DNA of 64,000 bases from an uncultured Eggerthellaceae bacterium (lineage in GTDB: Bacteria > Actinomycetota > Coriobacteriia > Coriobacteriales > Eggerthellaceae). Both the position numbers and the translations under genes were made by a program. Under the pieces are notes generated by a model. The model was given only the letters and a program-made list of their open reading frames with translations. It was not told the DNA's origin and did not search any database. Position 1 is the first letter of the stretch. The number at the start of each line of letters is the position of its first letter. The stretch lies in assembly GCA_934648845.1 (NCBI GenBank), contig CAKUFS010000008.1:1-64000 (forward strand), given 5' to 3'. Positions 36,601-44,672 of the stretch are shown here, piece after piece.

Positions 36601-39600
36601 CCGTGCCCGTAAACGTGAAGTCTGCTTCGGTATACAGGTCGTTGGAAATATCCACAGTATAGCCCGTCACGGTATGAGCGTTGCCGTCATAAACATCCGT
36701 GGCGTGGTTGCCCGTGATGGTCACCACAACTTCGGCGGCAGCGGGCGTGATCTTCTGGAAGCCGTCGGTCACTACGAACGTCACGTTCGTAAAGTTCGTC
36801 GTATCGGTATTCGCGAATTGTCCCGCATTCAAGCCCATAAACGTCGTGCCTTCATCGGTACGCGAGGCCGTGGCATCGCCCGTGAACGTGAATTTGCTCT
36901 CGTTATACGCAGCGTTAGTAATGCTCGTCACCTGGTAACCGGTTACCGTGTGCTCGGTGCCGTCGTATTCGTCCGTGTCGCTGTTGCCCACAACGGTCAC
37001 GGTCACTTCCTCGGTCACCGGGTCAATCACCAACGCACCATCGTGAATCACAAAACGCACGTTCGGGAAGGTCTCAGTCGCATTATTCGTGAAGTCATCA
37101 GCGGAAACGCCAACAGGATACGTACCCGCATCGGTGCCCTTCGCGGTCCATGCAGCCGTTTCGGTTGCGGTAAACATGTCAGCCGTGTACAGCGGGTTGC
37201 TGATGGTCGTCTTTGTGGCATCGTACCCTGCCACCGTGTGCTCGGTGCCGTCGTACGTAACGGTGCGCGCGTTCTCGTAGATGTCAACAATAACCTCGGC
37301 GGCAACCGGCGTGATGGTCTGGAAGCCATCAGCCACAACGGTAAACGTCACGTTGAAGTTGTGCGTATCATCGGATGCAAACTGATCAGCTGCAAGACCC
37401 ATGTACGTCGTACCAACTTCGGTACGCGTTGCGGTAGCGGTGCCCGTGAAGGAAATCAGATCCTCGGTGAACAGACCATTATTAATAGTAGTAGTGTAGC
37501 CCGTTACAGTATGGGCGTTGCCATCGAACTCGTTCGTGGCACTCTTGCCCGTAATTTCAACGGTCACGTCAAGCGGCGTGATTTCCAGCGCGCCATCGGT
37601 CACGGAAGAAACAATGTAATTGCCCGTAGCATCAACCGTGCCTACCGTGCCCGCAGCAAACTGCGCAGGATACGTTCCCACGGCAGTGCCCGCAGCACCA
37701 ACGGTAATGTTGAACTGAGCATCGGCAGGAGCACCGGTGAAACCGGCAACGTTCTGAACAGCGCCGTTGTACGTCTTCGTGTCGGAATTCGCCGTAAGAT
37801 CAACATTCTTATAATAGTAGACGTTGATCACATTTCCGCTTACCGCAATGGTGATATCGCCACTGTTGTTCTTGTACGTGTAGCCTGCAATCGCCTTCTG
37901 CTTATCGGCCGGCAAGGAAACCGTTGCGCCGAACGTTTGACCAGTAACCGTTTCATCAGCGGCAATGGTCGTGGACGTATCGCCCGCCCAGTAATACTTC
38001 ACCGTGTAGCTCAGGTCGGTGCGCAGGTCGTAGTAGCAGTTGATGACGTACGCCTCTTCGCCCGCAGCTTGCGTGCTATTCGTGTAAGAGTTCGGGAAGA
38101 CGTCAATCGTCACGGCAGCGCCGCCGTTCATCGCCTCGGTAGAGGTAGCGTAAACGTAGCCTTCGTACTTGTTCTTGTCCAAGCTTTCAGTCACGTTGAT
38201 GGTAGCAGGCGTCAAAATCTGCTGCTCATCAGAGGTCTTCTTCGCAACTGCGTCTGCAATCACTTCTTCGTATGCACCTGCGGCGTTCTGCTTGAAGTAG
38301 TGAATCTCGTAAGCAACAACGTGCTTGTCGCCACTCAGCTTGAAGTTCGCGTAGTACGTTGCGGCTTCGTAAATGCCCTGGGCATTCTTCTCAGGCACGA
38401 ACAGGTTGTCAGTACCAACCTTGTTCTGACCTGCGGCATCGGTGCTCCAGTAATCAAACACGTAACCCGTGCTTGCCGTTGCAGTGGAGCCCTTCGCCGT
38501 GCCCGTAGCAGGAGCAACCTGCTCGGAAGCGGTGCTTACCGTACCGCCCGTGTTCGCAACATAATTAATAGTAACGTTAGCGTCTTCAACGTAGTATACC
38601 TTGAAAACGTTGCCTTCAGAAGAAGCAGCGTTCGCAGCCAGCGTTAAATCGTAGCTGCCAAACGGCACGTCAATGTCGGTGGCGCCATTAAGCGTCAGCT
38701 TCTCGAAGTGGTATCCAGGGAACTTACTGCTCGTGGCAACTTCGCCAGCACCAGCGCCTTCCTTGACAGTCAGGCTTGTAGCATCGCCAATCCAAGCTTC
38801 GCCGCCATAGACAACAGGCGAAGTCTGAGCAAGCACGCCGTTCTTGTAATATTCAACGGTGTAGCCAAGACGATGCGTCTGCGTGTCATCCTTGACAAAC
38901 TTGGCCGTGAACTCGGTGTTCTCGTAAACCTTCTTGCCGCCGTCCATTGCATAGTTCAGCTGCGGCTCAACCATAGCCGGCGTGAGCACTTCGGCGTTCG
39001 TCACGAACGTAGCGCCCTTGTACCAGCCTTCAAACTTGTAGCCCAAATCGGCAACAGCTGTTGCGCCCGTAATGCCATCGGTGGACAAGACGAACAGGCC
39101 CTTGTCGCCCGAAGTGTTCGAAACAGTACCGTTACCTGCGGAAACGTAAGTCACGTCGTATTTCTTTTCGGACCACTGAGCAACATACGTCGCATCGCCC
39201 GTGTACTTCAACGCTTCAACTTCAGCCGTGGTCATAACGGTTCCGTTAGGAGCCAGCCAACCCGTGAACAGGTAGCCCGGACGCACCGGATCGGCGCCGA
39301 ACTGCGGATAATCATCACCTGCAATGCCGTAACCCACTACATCGGGGAACACAACTTCGTTCTCCACGCCGTCAACGTACTTCACGGTGTTGACCTGGAT
39401 AGATCCGTTCAAGTGATACACATTCGGCATATCGAAGTAACCGAAGGCGCCTTCGTCAACCATGAACTGCTCCCACGCAATCTTATCAAGGCCGTTAAAG
39501 CCTGCGTTTGCGGGGAACTTATTCAGTTTTGCAGCATCGAATTTGATGCCCGTCAGGTATGCCGCATCGGGAGCATCCTTCACCACCGTGCCAGCAGCAT

Positions 39601-42600
39601 ATTCAGATGCAGGTTTGTCTGCGGAAATGGCTTCGTAACCCAGCGTGTACCAACCGTTAGCATCGGCAGCAGCCGTCAGACCGAAGCGCTGTGCCAGCGC
39701 ATCGTTTGCAACAACGGTGCCATCCGTGTCAACGAAGCGCACGAATGCATAAGCATTGTCCTGCCAATTTGCTTTCAGCGTTAGGTGGCCAATGGTCTTG
39801 TAGCCGTTGACTTCGCCCAGCACCAGGTCCTTCTGCGGATTACCCTCAAGCGTGTCGCTCGGCGTGTCACTATCGTGCACGTACGTGCCCTCGGTCAGCG
39901 TCCAGCCCGCAAACGTCCTGCCCGTGCTTTCCGGATTCGGAATAGCAACGGTGTTCGTGCCGGAAACCTGGCTGATGGTATACGTCTCGGGAGCAGTCAC
40001 GCCTTCAGCAAAGGCGCCGCCCTGCAAGTCGTACGTAATGGTATACGGAGCCAAAATCAGCTCGAATACAGCGTTCTGACCAGGCTCAACCTTCACGAAC
40101 GTCGATTTCAACGTGTAGCCGTTCATGGCAATCCAGCGCTGCGCTTCCTCGTTGGGATACACGCTGAACGCAACGTCCGACTTGCAATCATACGGCGCAC
40201 CGTTGTTCTCAACGAACACGGTCGTACCGTTATAAACGTAAGATACGGTGTATTTCAAATCATCAAGCGTCATGTAGCGGAACGTCACCACGTTATCCGC
40301 CGCAACCGCAGACAGATTCAAGAACTGAGAAGCGCCGCTTGCGCACAAGTAGCCTTCGTAGCCCGCTGCAGTCAATGCTTCATCGGTGAGCTTGACAACC
40401 TTCACGTCCTGGCCAATAGTGCCACGCGCCTCAACCGAGGAAATCTCGGTCTCCACGCCATTGCGCACTGCAACGTGCTTAACGGTATAGGCGACCTTCG
40501 TGCTCTTTGCCCAGCCAGCGTAAATCGTGATGTCGGCATCAATAGGACGATTCTGGTCGAATTTCACCGTGCAATTTTCATCGGTGTACCAACCCGTGAA
40601 ATCATAACCCGGGTTGTGGTTTTCCAGTTCCTCTTCGGAGGGAAGCAGCGATGCATCAACCGGCTGACCCTTTGTCACCTGGACAACTTGCGGTTCACCA
40701 GCACCTTCGTAATTCAGATGAATGGTTGTATTCTTTGTGGGCAATACCCACTTAGCATACAGAGCAACATCGTTCGAAGGCATCGTGGCAAACGAATAGG
40801 GATCGCCAACGCAATTCGCATTATCGTACCAACCAGTAAACGTTGCCTCGGGATCCGCGCTTGCAGGACGCGAAGGCGTGTAATTCTGAGAAGAAATGTT
40901 TGCACCGAATTTAACCGATACGGTGTTCTCGGGCGTGCTGTTATCCCCGTTGTAGAACTTCAAATTAGCGCTGTTGCGCGTGTAGTAGAAATTGTAGACC
41001 TCAGAATAATTCGTGCCATCAATGGTTACATTCGATTGATTGACATTGGGAACAGCGCTTCCATCAGCCTGAATAGCGCCATTGGGTTTGGAAGGATTGC
41101 TCCCTGAACCAACCAACGTGAAACCATTAAGCGTCTTTGCTCTCAGGCTGTCCGATAGATTGATAGGCTGGCAATACTCTTCGCTCGGAACATAAACGTT
41201 GCCGTTGTCGGCGTCTTGCAGCCAGTAACGGACATACTTCGTAGTAAGGCGATTTTCCCAGCTCGCATACGCCTGGATATTGTTTGCGCTGTTTGCACCA
41301 TCCAGGATATCTTCCGTTACATAAACAATCTTGGACGCATAGGCGCTGCTCCACCCGTTGGCGTTCCAAGTGAAGAATTTGCTATTCCCAACAGCAGGGA
41401 TATGCGCAGACGTTGGCCATTGCGTGCCGATGTTTTGTCCCAACTTGACAGTGAAGTGGTACTGATTATCCAGGCTGTCGCTATTGGAATAGCTGTTGCC
41501 GCCAATATTCATCTTGGCATTGCTTTTATTTAAGTTGAAGTAAATAGTGTATTCGGTCAAATTGTAGTAGCCGTATACAATAGTCGAACCATCGGCTGCA
41601 ATCGTTGCTGTATCGCCCGACGCGTATGTGTAATACTTCACAGTTCCGTTCGACGGCGCAGAGACGGTCGAACCCACAATACCCGTTCCCTCTTTCGAGG
41701 TGAAATAGGAATACGTGGAGTTATTGTTCTCGTCAAGCGTCTCTTTCAAATAGACAATGTTGTATTTCGCATTGCTTGCAGTCCACTTGGCGTAAACTAC
41801 CGCATCGGCCGTAAGCGTCAGTTTTTCAGGAGCCGGCGTAGTGCAAGCCTCATCCAAGAACCAGCCGCCAAAAACGTAGCCGGTCTTGGTAGGCGCGGGG
41901 TTGAATGTAGACGTTGCGGTATAGCACGCATCGTTATGCGTGTGCTCCGCTTTGGTGCAGGTCAAATCCCACCGCCAATAGCGCGACATGAAGCCATAAT
42001 GCTGCGTCGATGTATAGCACCCAATTGTCTTGTTCTTGTTCTTGTCAGCATCTTGCGTGGGCACAGCCGTGTGCTGGTGCACTTCCTTCGTGCAGGTCAG
42101 CGCCGTAGACGGTGATTCAGAGAACACCGTTACTTCTTGCTCGTACACACCCGACTTCGGCTCAATGTACGAACCGCCATTCGTGTTGTACTTCAGCGTG
42201 TACGTGTTGCGATCGTAGGCGCCTTCAATAACCGTAGAAGCATCGGCCTTGATAACCTGATCCAGGAAGCCCGTTGCGGTGAATCCTTCTTTTTGCTCGG
42301 GGTTAAACGACGCAATGTCGCCCACGCGACCGTTGACGACCGTTTCCTTGATATCGTATTTATCCGCACCCGTAGCGTTAAGCTTTTCGGTCTTCTCGAT
42401 AACGCGGTACGTGGTTTCCTTGCCCTGAATAATCAAGTTGATGCTAATCTGCTCGGTGCTGGGCAAATTCGCAATAGCAATCTGCTGGTTATCAGTAATA
42501 GTAATACCGTATTGTGCCTGGTCGGTAGCGCTTACGGAAAGCTCATAGCCGCCTTCGGGTCCAACGGTCACATCGGTACCGTACATTTCGCTGTTCAAAA

Positions 42601-43966
42601 CGGTGAAGTTGATGGCCTTCTCGTCAATGCCAATCTGCTCGGTATGGCCCTTGCCCACCAGGGAGCCATCGGCACCAACGTAATTCACCGTAATGATCTT
42701 CTGACCTTCGGGCACCACGGGCTGCGCGTCAATCTTGCCAATCAACGCGTACGTGCTGAAGTGCTCCGCGGCAAAAGCATCGGTTGCGGAATCAAGCGTT
42801 GCAACAGGCGTCACCTTATCAAGAGCGTCGGTCACGTGGTACACGCCCACGGAATCGCCCTTCAGGTTCACGCCCTCAAAGTTCACGGAAACAGGACCCT
42901 TCGGTTCAATCGCGTTGCCCTGAGCATCGGTAAACGTAATGTCAACAACAACAGAATCAACCATTTCCTTGTTCTCGGCGGCAGCTGCAGTTTCGAGCAT
43001 CTTCTCAACGGCTTTGTCTTTCACCAGAGAAACGCTCATCACGGCATCGGCGGGAAGCATACCTTCGCTGCCCTTGACTACCACGTTGATACCGCCAAAC
43101 AAATTGAAGAAGCCGCCAATGTGATTCACGGAGAACGTGTTCACGGCAGGCTCGGGTGCCGGCTCAGATGCAGCCGGAGTATCGGAAGAGGAAGCCGCTT
43201 CGCCAGCAGGCTGCGCGGGAGCTGCCGGCTTTTCAGTTGCAGTTGCGTCTGCCTTGGGAGTCTTGGTGGCGGGGGTTACGTCACCGGCGGCAGCGTTATC
43301 GGTTGCGGGCGTCTTGTCGTCCGCGGCGGTCGCTTCGGCTGCACCCTTGTTGGCATCGGTGCCAGCTGCAGCGTTCGCGGCATTGTTACTATTATTAGTA
43401 GAAGCAGCACCCTGGGAAGCATCGGGAGCTTCAACGCCCTTGTTGTCTTCCGCAGTCGCAGCGCCTTCGGCATCATCGGTTGAGGCAGGCTTCTCAGTTT
43501 CGGCGGCAGCGGGTGTTTCGGCTGCAACAGCAACCGCCTTCACCACAAGCTTCGCGCCCTCAACAGGCGTGAAGGAATACTGCCCGCTCGCATTCGGAGA
43601 CAGCGTGCCACCGGCGTACGAAACTTCGGAGAGCGTGTAGTCGGGACCAGGCGTGGCGGCGTTGTCGTACGGCGTTACCGTGAACGTAACCACCTTATCT
43701 GCCGCGGCGGGCAAATAGCCCAGCGCATCGACATCGGCCTGCTTATATGAAATCTGCGTTGAGGTGTCGGTGATAACAACGTTTTCCAACGAAGTCTTCA
43801 CCTGGACAAATGAGTCGTCTTTTGCACCTCCCTGGATGAATTCAGCAAATGCATTGAAGTGGCTGAACGTCACCACCATAGCAATGGAGAGAAAAACTGC
43901 TAATACCTTCGTCGAAAGGCTATAGCGACTTGTTGCATTCTCCGGATTCGCTATTGCATGTTTCAT
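27629..43966 (-). CDS. giant (5,445 aa) repeat-built cell surface protein, putative adhesin
   Basis: One uninterrupted frame of 16.3 kb. In order: a signal peptide (residues 1-42); an Ala/Pro/Thr-rich stretch (about 155-275); a region with MSCRAMM-like SVNFEGVNLKG and HFSTYALIGK motifs (about 300-420); Listeria-Bacteroides/InlB-B-type repeats with the GWF.D..C..P pattern (about 540-2040), including two Cys/His clusters (CTKEVHQHT, CTKAEHTHNDACY) near 624 and 669; about 32 tandem MBG/YDG-like repeats of about 90 residues, each with a DGxxHTxxGY and a GTTxMGL motif (about 2045-4905); four DUF11-like units (about 4910-5330); a membrane helix (about 5374-5395); and a 50-residue Ala/Pro/Glu cytoplasmic tail. 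There is no LPXTG sorting motif, so anchoring is by the helix. Adhesion is inferred from architecture. Confidence 0.9.
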   Translation of the reverse strand: MKHAIANPENATSRYSLSTKVLAVFLSIAMVVTFSHFNAFAEFIQGGAKDDSFVQVKTSLENVVITDTSTQISYKQADVDALGYLPAAADKVVTFTVTPYDNAATPGPDYTLSEVSYAGGTLSPNASGQYSFTPVEGAKLVVKAVAVAAETPAAAETEKPASTDDAEGAATAEDNKGVEAPDASQGAASTNNSNNAANAAAGTDANKGAAEATAADDKTPATDNAAAGDVTPATKTPKADATATEKPAAPAQPAGEAASSSDTPAASEPAPEPAVNTFSVNHIGGFFNLFGGINVVVKGSEGMLPADAVMSVSLVKDKAVEKMLETAAAAENKEMVDSVVVDITFTDAQGNAIEPKGPVSVNFEGVNLKGDSVGVYHVTDALDKVTPVATLDSATDAFAAEHFSTYALIGKIDAQPVVPEGQKIITVNYVGADGSLVGKGHTEQIGIDEKAINFTVLNSEMYGTDVTVGPEGGYELSVSATDQAQYGITITDNQQIAIANLPSTEQISINLIIQGKETTYRVIEKTEKLNATGADKYDIKETVVNGRVGDIASFNPEQKEGFTATGFLDQVIKADASTVIEGAYDRNTYTLKYNTNGGSYIEPKSGVYEQEVTVFSESPSTALTCTKEVHQHTAVPTQDADKNKNKTIGCYTSTQHYGFMSRYWRWDLTCTKAEHTHNDACYTATSTFNPAPTKTGYVFGGWFLDEACTTPAPEKLTLTADAVVYAKWTASNAKYNIVYLKETLDENNNSTYSYFTSKEGTGIVGSTVSAPSNGTVKYYTYASGDTATIAADGSTIVYGYYNLTEYTIYFNLNKSNAKMNIGGNSYSNSDSLDNQYHFTVKLGQNIGTQWPTSAHIPAVGNSKFFTWNANGWSSAYASKIVYVTEDILDGANSANNIQAYASWENRLTTKYVRYWLQDADNGNVYVPSEEYCQPINLSDSLRAKTLNGFTLVGSGSNPSKPNGAIQADGSAVPNVNQSNVTIDGTNYSEVYNFYYTRNSANLKFYNGDNSTPENTVSVKFGANISSQNYTPSRPASADPEATFTGWYDNANCVGDPYSFATMPSNDVALYAKWVLPTKNTTIHLNYEGAGEPQVVQVTKGQPVDASLLPSEEELENHNPGYDFTGWYTDENCTVKFDQNRPIDADITIYAGWAKSTKVAYTVKHVAVRNGVETEISSVEARGTIGQDVKVVKLTDEALTAAGYEGYLCASGASQFLNLSAVAADNVVTFRYMTLDDLKYTVSYVYNGTTVFVENNGAPYDCKSDVAFSVYPNEEAQRWIAMNGYTLKSTFVKVEPGQNAVFELILAPYTITYDLQGGAFAEGVTAPETYTISQVSGTNTVAIPNPESTGRTFAGWTLTEGTYVHDSDTPSDTLEGNPQKDLVLGEVNGYKTIGHLTLKANWQDNAYAFVRFVDTDGTVVANDALAQRFGLTAAADANGWYTLGYEAISADKPASEYAAGTVVKDAPDAAYLTGIKFDAAKLNKFPANAGFNGLDKIAWEQFMVDEGAFGYFDMPNVYHLNGSIQVNTVKYVDGVENEVVFPDVVGYGIAGDDYPQFGADPVRPGYLFTGWLAPNGTVMTTAEVEALKYTGDATYVAQWSEKKYDVTYVSAGNGTVSNTSGDKGLFVLSTDGITGATAVADLGYKFEGWYKGATFVTNAEVLTPAMVEPQLNYAMDGGKKVYENTEFTAKFVKDDTQTHRLGYTVEYYKNGVLAQTSPVVYGGEAWIGDATSLTVKEGAGAGEVATSSKFPGYHFEKLTLNGATDIDVPFGSYDLTLAANAASSEGNVFKVYYVEDANVTINYVANTGGTVSTASEQVAPATGTAKGSTATASTGYVFDYWSTDAAGQNKVGTDNLFVPEKNAQGIYEAATYYANFKLSGDKHVVAYEIHYFKQNAAGAYEEVIADAVAKKTSDEQQILTPATINVTESLDKNKYEGYVYATSTEAMNGGAAVTIDVFPNSYTNSTQAAGEEAYVINCYYDLRTDLSYTVKYYWAGDTSTTIAADETVTGQTFGATVSLPADKQKAIAGYTYKNNSGDITIAVSGNVINVYYYKNVDLTANSDTKTYNGAVQNVAGFTGAPADAQFNITVGAAGTAVGTYPAQFAAGTVGTVDATGNYIVSSVTDGALEITPLDVTVEITGKSATNEFDGNAHTVTGYTTTINNGLFTEDLISFTGTATATRTEVGTTYMGLAADQFASDDTHNFNVTFTVVADGFQTITPVAAEVIVDIYENARTVTYDGTEHTVAGYDATKTTISNPLYTADMFTATETAAWTAKGTDAGTYPVGVSADDFTNNATETFPNVRFVIHDGALVIDPVTEEVTVTVVGNSDTDEYDGTEHTVTGYQVTSITNAAYNESKFTFTGDATASRTDEGTTFMGLNAGQFANTDTTNFTNVTFVVTDGFQKITPAAAEVVVTITGNHATDVYDGNAHTVTGYTVDISNDLYTEADFTFTGTATATRTEVGTTDMGLAAGQFANNNKNFSRVTFKVTDGFQKITPVTDQVTVTINGNQITKTYDGNAHTANGYWVSIDNPLYTDADFTFSGMAMATRFDVGTMDMGMTADQFANTNPNFANVKFVVTDGWIKINPLDVEVTIVGANDTTEYDGNAHTVEGYAATADSALYNVDENVAFTGQATATRTDAGTTNMGLAVEQFENANANFDVTFIVIDGFQTITPVAAEVTVNIVGNSDTTEYDGAPHTVTGYTVTTSNPLYTEGDFAFSGDATATRTENGTTYMGMTAADFANKSANFANVTFIVTDGFQAIGAIDVVVTIVGNSDTKTYDGTEHTVTGYQVTNISNTLYTEADFTFAGTATAARTDAGMTPMGLKADDFTNKNENFKNVTFVVTDGYQTVDPLAVTVNVVGNSDTTEYDGNAHTVEGYVAEATSALYDTAANVQFTGTATATRTDAGTTNMGLAADQFSNTNGNFDVTFNVTDGFQTITPVAAEVMVTIDGNKVTTTYDGEAHRATGYTVGIDNPLYTDADFTFTGTAMAQRTDVGTTYMGLAEGQFSNVNPNFAKVKFVVTDGWVKIDPLAVTVNIAGNSNTTEYDGEAHTVEGYTATADSSLYDTVANIQFTGAATAARTDAGTTNMGLTSAQFTNGNDNFTVTFVVTDGFQKIEKIDAVVTIMGNAVTADYNGEVHAATGYVAEANTDLYNVATDFTFAGTASAARTDAGTTNMGLAASQFTNTNPNFKNVTFVVTDGFVKVNPIETTVTIVGNTVTTDYDGEVHTATGYAATAASALYDVNADILFTGTATAERTDAGTTNMGLAANQFANQNANFSKVTFVVTDGFAKVNPISVTVTINGSKITKTYDGTEHIAAGYAVGIDNPLYTPDDIAFTGTSTAQRTNVGTTNMGLAEDQFSNKNPNFTNVKFVITDGWMKIDPLAVEVTVEGANDVTEYDGNAHTVEGYTATASSDLYDTAANIKFTGAATATRTDAGTTNMGLTPEQFVNANDNFTVTFTVTDGFQTITPVAAEVTVTIVGNSATNDYDGEEHIVTGYQVTDISNPLYTEGDFAFSGDATAARTDNGTTYMGMTAADFANTSANFANVTFVVTDGYQAIGAIDVVVTIVGNHATDTYDGTEHTVTGYQVTNISSRLYTQDDFTFTGAAEAARTDAGTTNMGLAASQFTNNNANFKNVMFNVTDGYQTITPLAVEVAIAGNNDTTEYDGNAHTVEGYVATANSDLYDTAANIKFTGAATATRTDAGTTNMGLTPEQFVNANDNFTVTFTVTDGYQTITPVAAEVTVTINGSKITKTYDGTEHIAAGYAVGIDNPLYTPDDITFTGTSTASRTEVGTTYMGLAEDQFSSKNPNFADVKFVVTDGWMKIEPLAVIVTVTGNSVTADYDGTVHTATGYVATATSALYDTAANIQFTGDATATRTDAGTTSMGLAAEQFANTNANFDVTFTVIDGFAKVNPIATTVTIVGNTNTTEYDGNTHTVEGYVATAASALYDVNANIEFTGTAVAERTEIGTTNMNLAAAQFANNNPNFSTVTFIVTDGYQTITPVAAQVVVTIVGNTDTKTFDGAAHTATGYTVTTSSPLYTEADFTFAGAANATRTNAGTTNMGLAEDQFSNTNPNFADVKFVVTDGWMKIDPLAVEVAIVGNNDTAEYDGNAHTVEGYVATADSDLYDTAANIKFTGDATATRTNAGTTNMDLAAEQFANTNGNFTVTFTVTDGFQAITPVAAEVTVTIVGNTDTKTFDGEEHEITGYQVTGISNPLYTADDFTFAGDAIAARTNAGTTDMGLAADQVSNANDNFANVAFNVIDGWMKIDPLAVTVTIVGNNDTAEYDGNAHTVKGYVATADSDLYDTAANIKFTGEATATRTNAGTTYMNLTNNQFSNTNGNFDVTFVVTDGFQAIGKTTAVVTIVGNTVTADYDGKEHAVDGYTVSIDTPLYTENDFTFTGTAAAARTDAGTTNMGLTSGMFVNNNDNFETVVFNVTDGYVKVDPIAATVTVVGNTATNDYDGNAHTVEGYVATASTPLYDVTANIQFTGAATATRTDAGTTNMGLAADQFSNTNPNFSTVTFVVTDGWQKIDPITATVTIVGNNVTTDYDGMVHTAEGYVATADTPLYKVDTIRFAGAATATRTDAGTTNMGLAADQFYNTDANFTDVTFVVTDGFVTINPIEATVEIVGNSNTTEYDGNAHTVEGYVATASTPLYDVTANIQFTGAATATRTDAGTTDMGLAADQFSNTNPNFSTVTFVVTDGFQTITPVAGKVTVTVTEKSDTVEYDSNEHSITGYKSIVADNPLYNVATSVAETPTAAWTAAGTNAGMYPVGIAPEDFANTNSNFAEVAFVVVDGALEITPVAAEVVVTVTEKSDTVHYDAAKHSITGYKSIEANNLLYDVTTSVAETPTAAWTAEGVLVGTYPVGIVASDFENTNGNFAKVTFAIVDGALVIDDQNVPDDEVVNKTHDGRIDGTAATDLGKTITFDITVKNIYNETKTITLEEKEGYELSETTFDLAPGQEKTVTATHVVTESDLLAGEIENVVTAKFGDMSWTATDKVTPTKPYANLVVNKTSNVAAGTVVKMGDVIMYTITAHNDGNISIRNVVVTDELLDKEWTIQTLAPQQTVTFTEDYTVTQADSNRGYVTNVAVAKGDTEDPKNPEPDGEDDIIIPVETQIPALVLTKTADVTSGAVAGDVITYTVTATNSGTSLLTNIVVDDSLTGDRWNIDQLTPGDSRSFTTTYTVTVADMAAGSVVNAVTGTADNPTNDPTTVTPAQETTTTVTPVSGVNVNKVITSKPENGETYVLGEKIAYRVTVTNTGNVELTNIGLNDTLVPLEAIERLAPGASQDIDYTYTVTEKDVAAGAVVNMVTGTGTTPGDSNTPMATDTSEVSTKVSTEVIDDNPTPLATHDGHSCWVHWLMLLGILLTLIYGIGTAVRRKKFADDVAALDKELTGAAPAAKPEAATEPEVEAEPKPEAEAAKPVATDAE
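29240..37830 (-). repeat. coding tandem repeat: about 32 units of about 268 bp
   Basis: MBG/YDG-like protein repeats inside the giant gene. DNA identity between units is uneven. Nearly identical pairs lie two units apart (about 29851 and 30391), three units apart (32736-32921 and 33540-33725, offset 804 bp) and five units apart (about 32594-32707 and 33934-34047, offset 1,340 bp). This shows past duplication or gene conversion of blocks of several units. The last two units (29240-29770) are the most divergent and use an EKSDT opening. Confidence 0.9.
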
Positions 43967-44086
43967 CTTGTCACCTACCTCTTCCCGCTTTCCGCGTGCA
44001 AACCCCGATGCACGCTTACCCGCTTTTAGATCTTCCTCTTACTGCCTGTGCTCTGCACTGCTGCTTATCAACCTATCAACCGATCG

Positions 44087-44521
44087 CTAGACACACGATC
44101 CGGCCAATTCACCAGCAGCTTTGCTTTCGGCGGCATCGTTCGACAAAATATCGACCGTTGCCAAAAGCAGCTCCAAAAAACTGCGGAACTTCATCTCAAC
44201 ACCGCGTTCCACCCAGGTCATCTTGCCTTGCCAACTGCAGTGCTGGCGAAACATAATGTCCAGGCGAAACGTTGCCAAGCGACCCGCGTGCGACCCGCCG
44301 GCAAAACTTGTCTGTCGGTAATCGGACGAATTCGCTTTGTCCATGCAGTCCAAAACATCTTCTATCGTCAGCGCAAACGTGACCGCATTGTCGAACCAAA
44401 CGCCCTCCGGCAAGCTGCGATGATAGATAGTTCCCTGTATTTGCGGCGTTGCTTCATCCACGGACACAACGAACTCGTTCGAGTTCACCGGCGCGAAAAG
44501 ATCATTTTTCACGTATTTCAT
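44087..44521 (-). CDS. hypothetical 144-aa protein upstream of the giant surface protein
   Basis: 144 aa, no signal peptide or membrane helix; I recognise no family. It is a mixed alpha/beta-looking protein: an N-terminal KYVKNDLFAPVNSNEFVVSV strand region, a middle LTIEDVLDCMDKAN, and a C-terminal FRSFLELLLATVDIL helix. The ATG at 44521 has a perfect GGGAGGCGAAA site; an upstream in-frame start was discarded. It lies 120 bp upstream of the giant gene on the same strand and downstream of a candidate SARP-type promoter (44591-44630), so it is probably first in the giant protein's transcript. Confidence 0.65.
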   Translation of the reverse strand: MKYVKNDLFAPVNSNEFVVSVDEATPQIQGTIYHRSLPEGVWFDNAVTFALTIEDVLDCMDKANSSDYRQTSFAGGSHAGRLATFRLDIMFRQHCSWQGKMTWVERGVEMKFRSFLELLLATVDILSNDAAESKAAGELAGSCV

Positions 44522-44590
44522 TTTCGCCTCCCGCGAAGAAACAATCAGGCCCGAACAAAACAGGAACATTTTTTGGCACTAGACATGCAC

Positions 44591-44630
44591 GATTACAGTA
44601 TCCAAAAAGCGTTCCGTTTCTGTTCCGTTT
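44591..44630 (-). promoter_or_regulatory. candidate SARP/BTAD-type promoter: 11-bp-period direct repeat plus -10
   Basis: On the minus strand AAACGGAAC occurs twice, at 44630-44622 and 44619-44611, exactly 11 bp apart. Ten bases later comes TACTGT (44600-44595), a -10-like hexamer. SARP activators bind direct repeats of 11-bp period placed about 8 bp before the -10. A BTAD/SARP-like regulator gene is the next gene upstream, and the start codon at 44521 is about 65 bases beyond the likely transcription start. Confidence 0.65.
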
Positions 44631-44672
44631 TCGATGATTTTGCGGAAGTTTTTTAAATTTTTTGTAAGGGGA

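Noticed and set aside
27845..38647. Two very long plus-strand open frames (1,569 and 1,992 codons) antisense to the giant surface protein gene
   Set aside because: They mirror the repeat structure and codon bias of the sense gene, have Arg/His/Val-rich translations unlike real proteins, and lack ribosome binding sites. The sense frame has a signal peptide, recognisable domains and a membrane anchor.
42137..43483. 448-codon plus-strand frame opposite the N-terminal part of the giant gene
   Set aside because: Shadow of GC-rich coding sequence; no start signal or family features.
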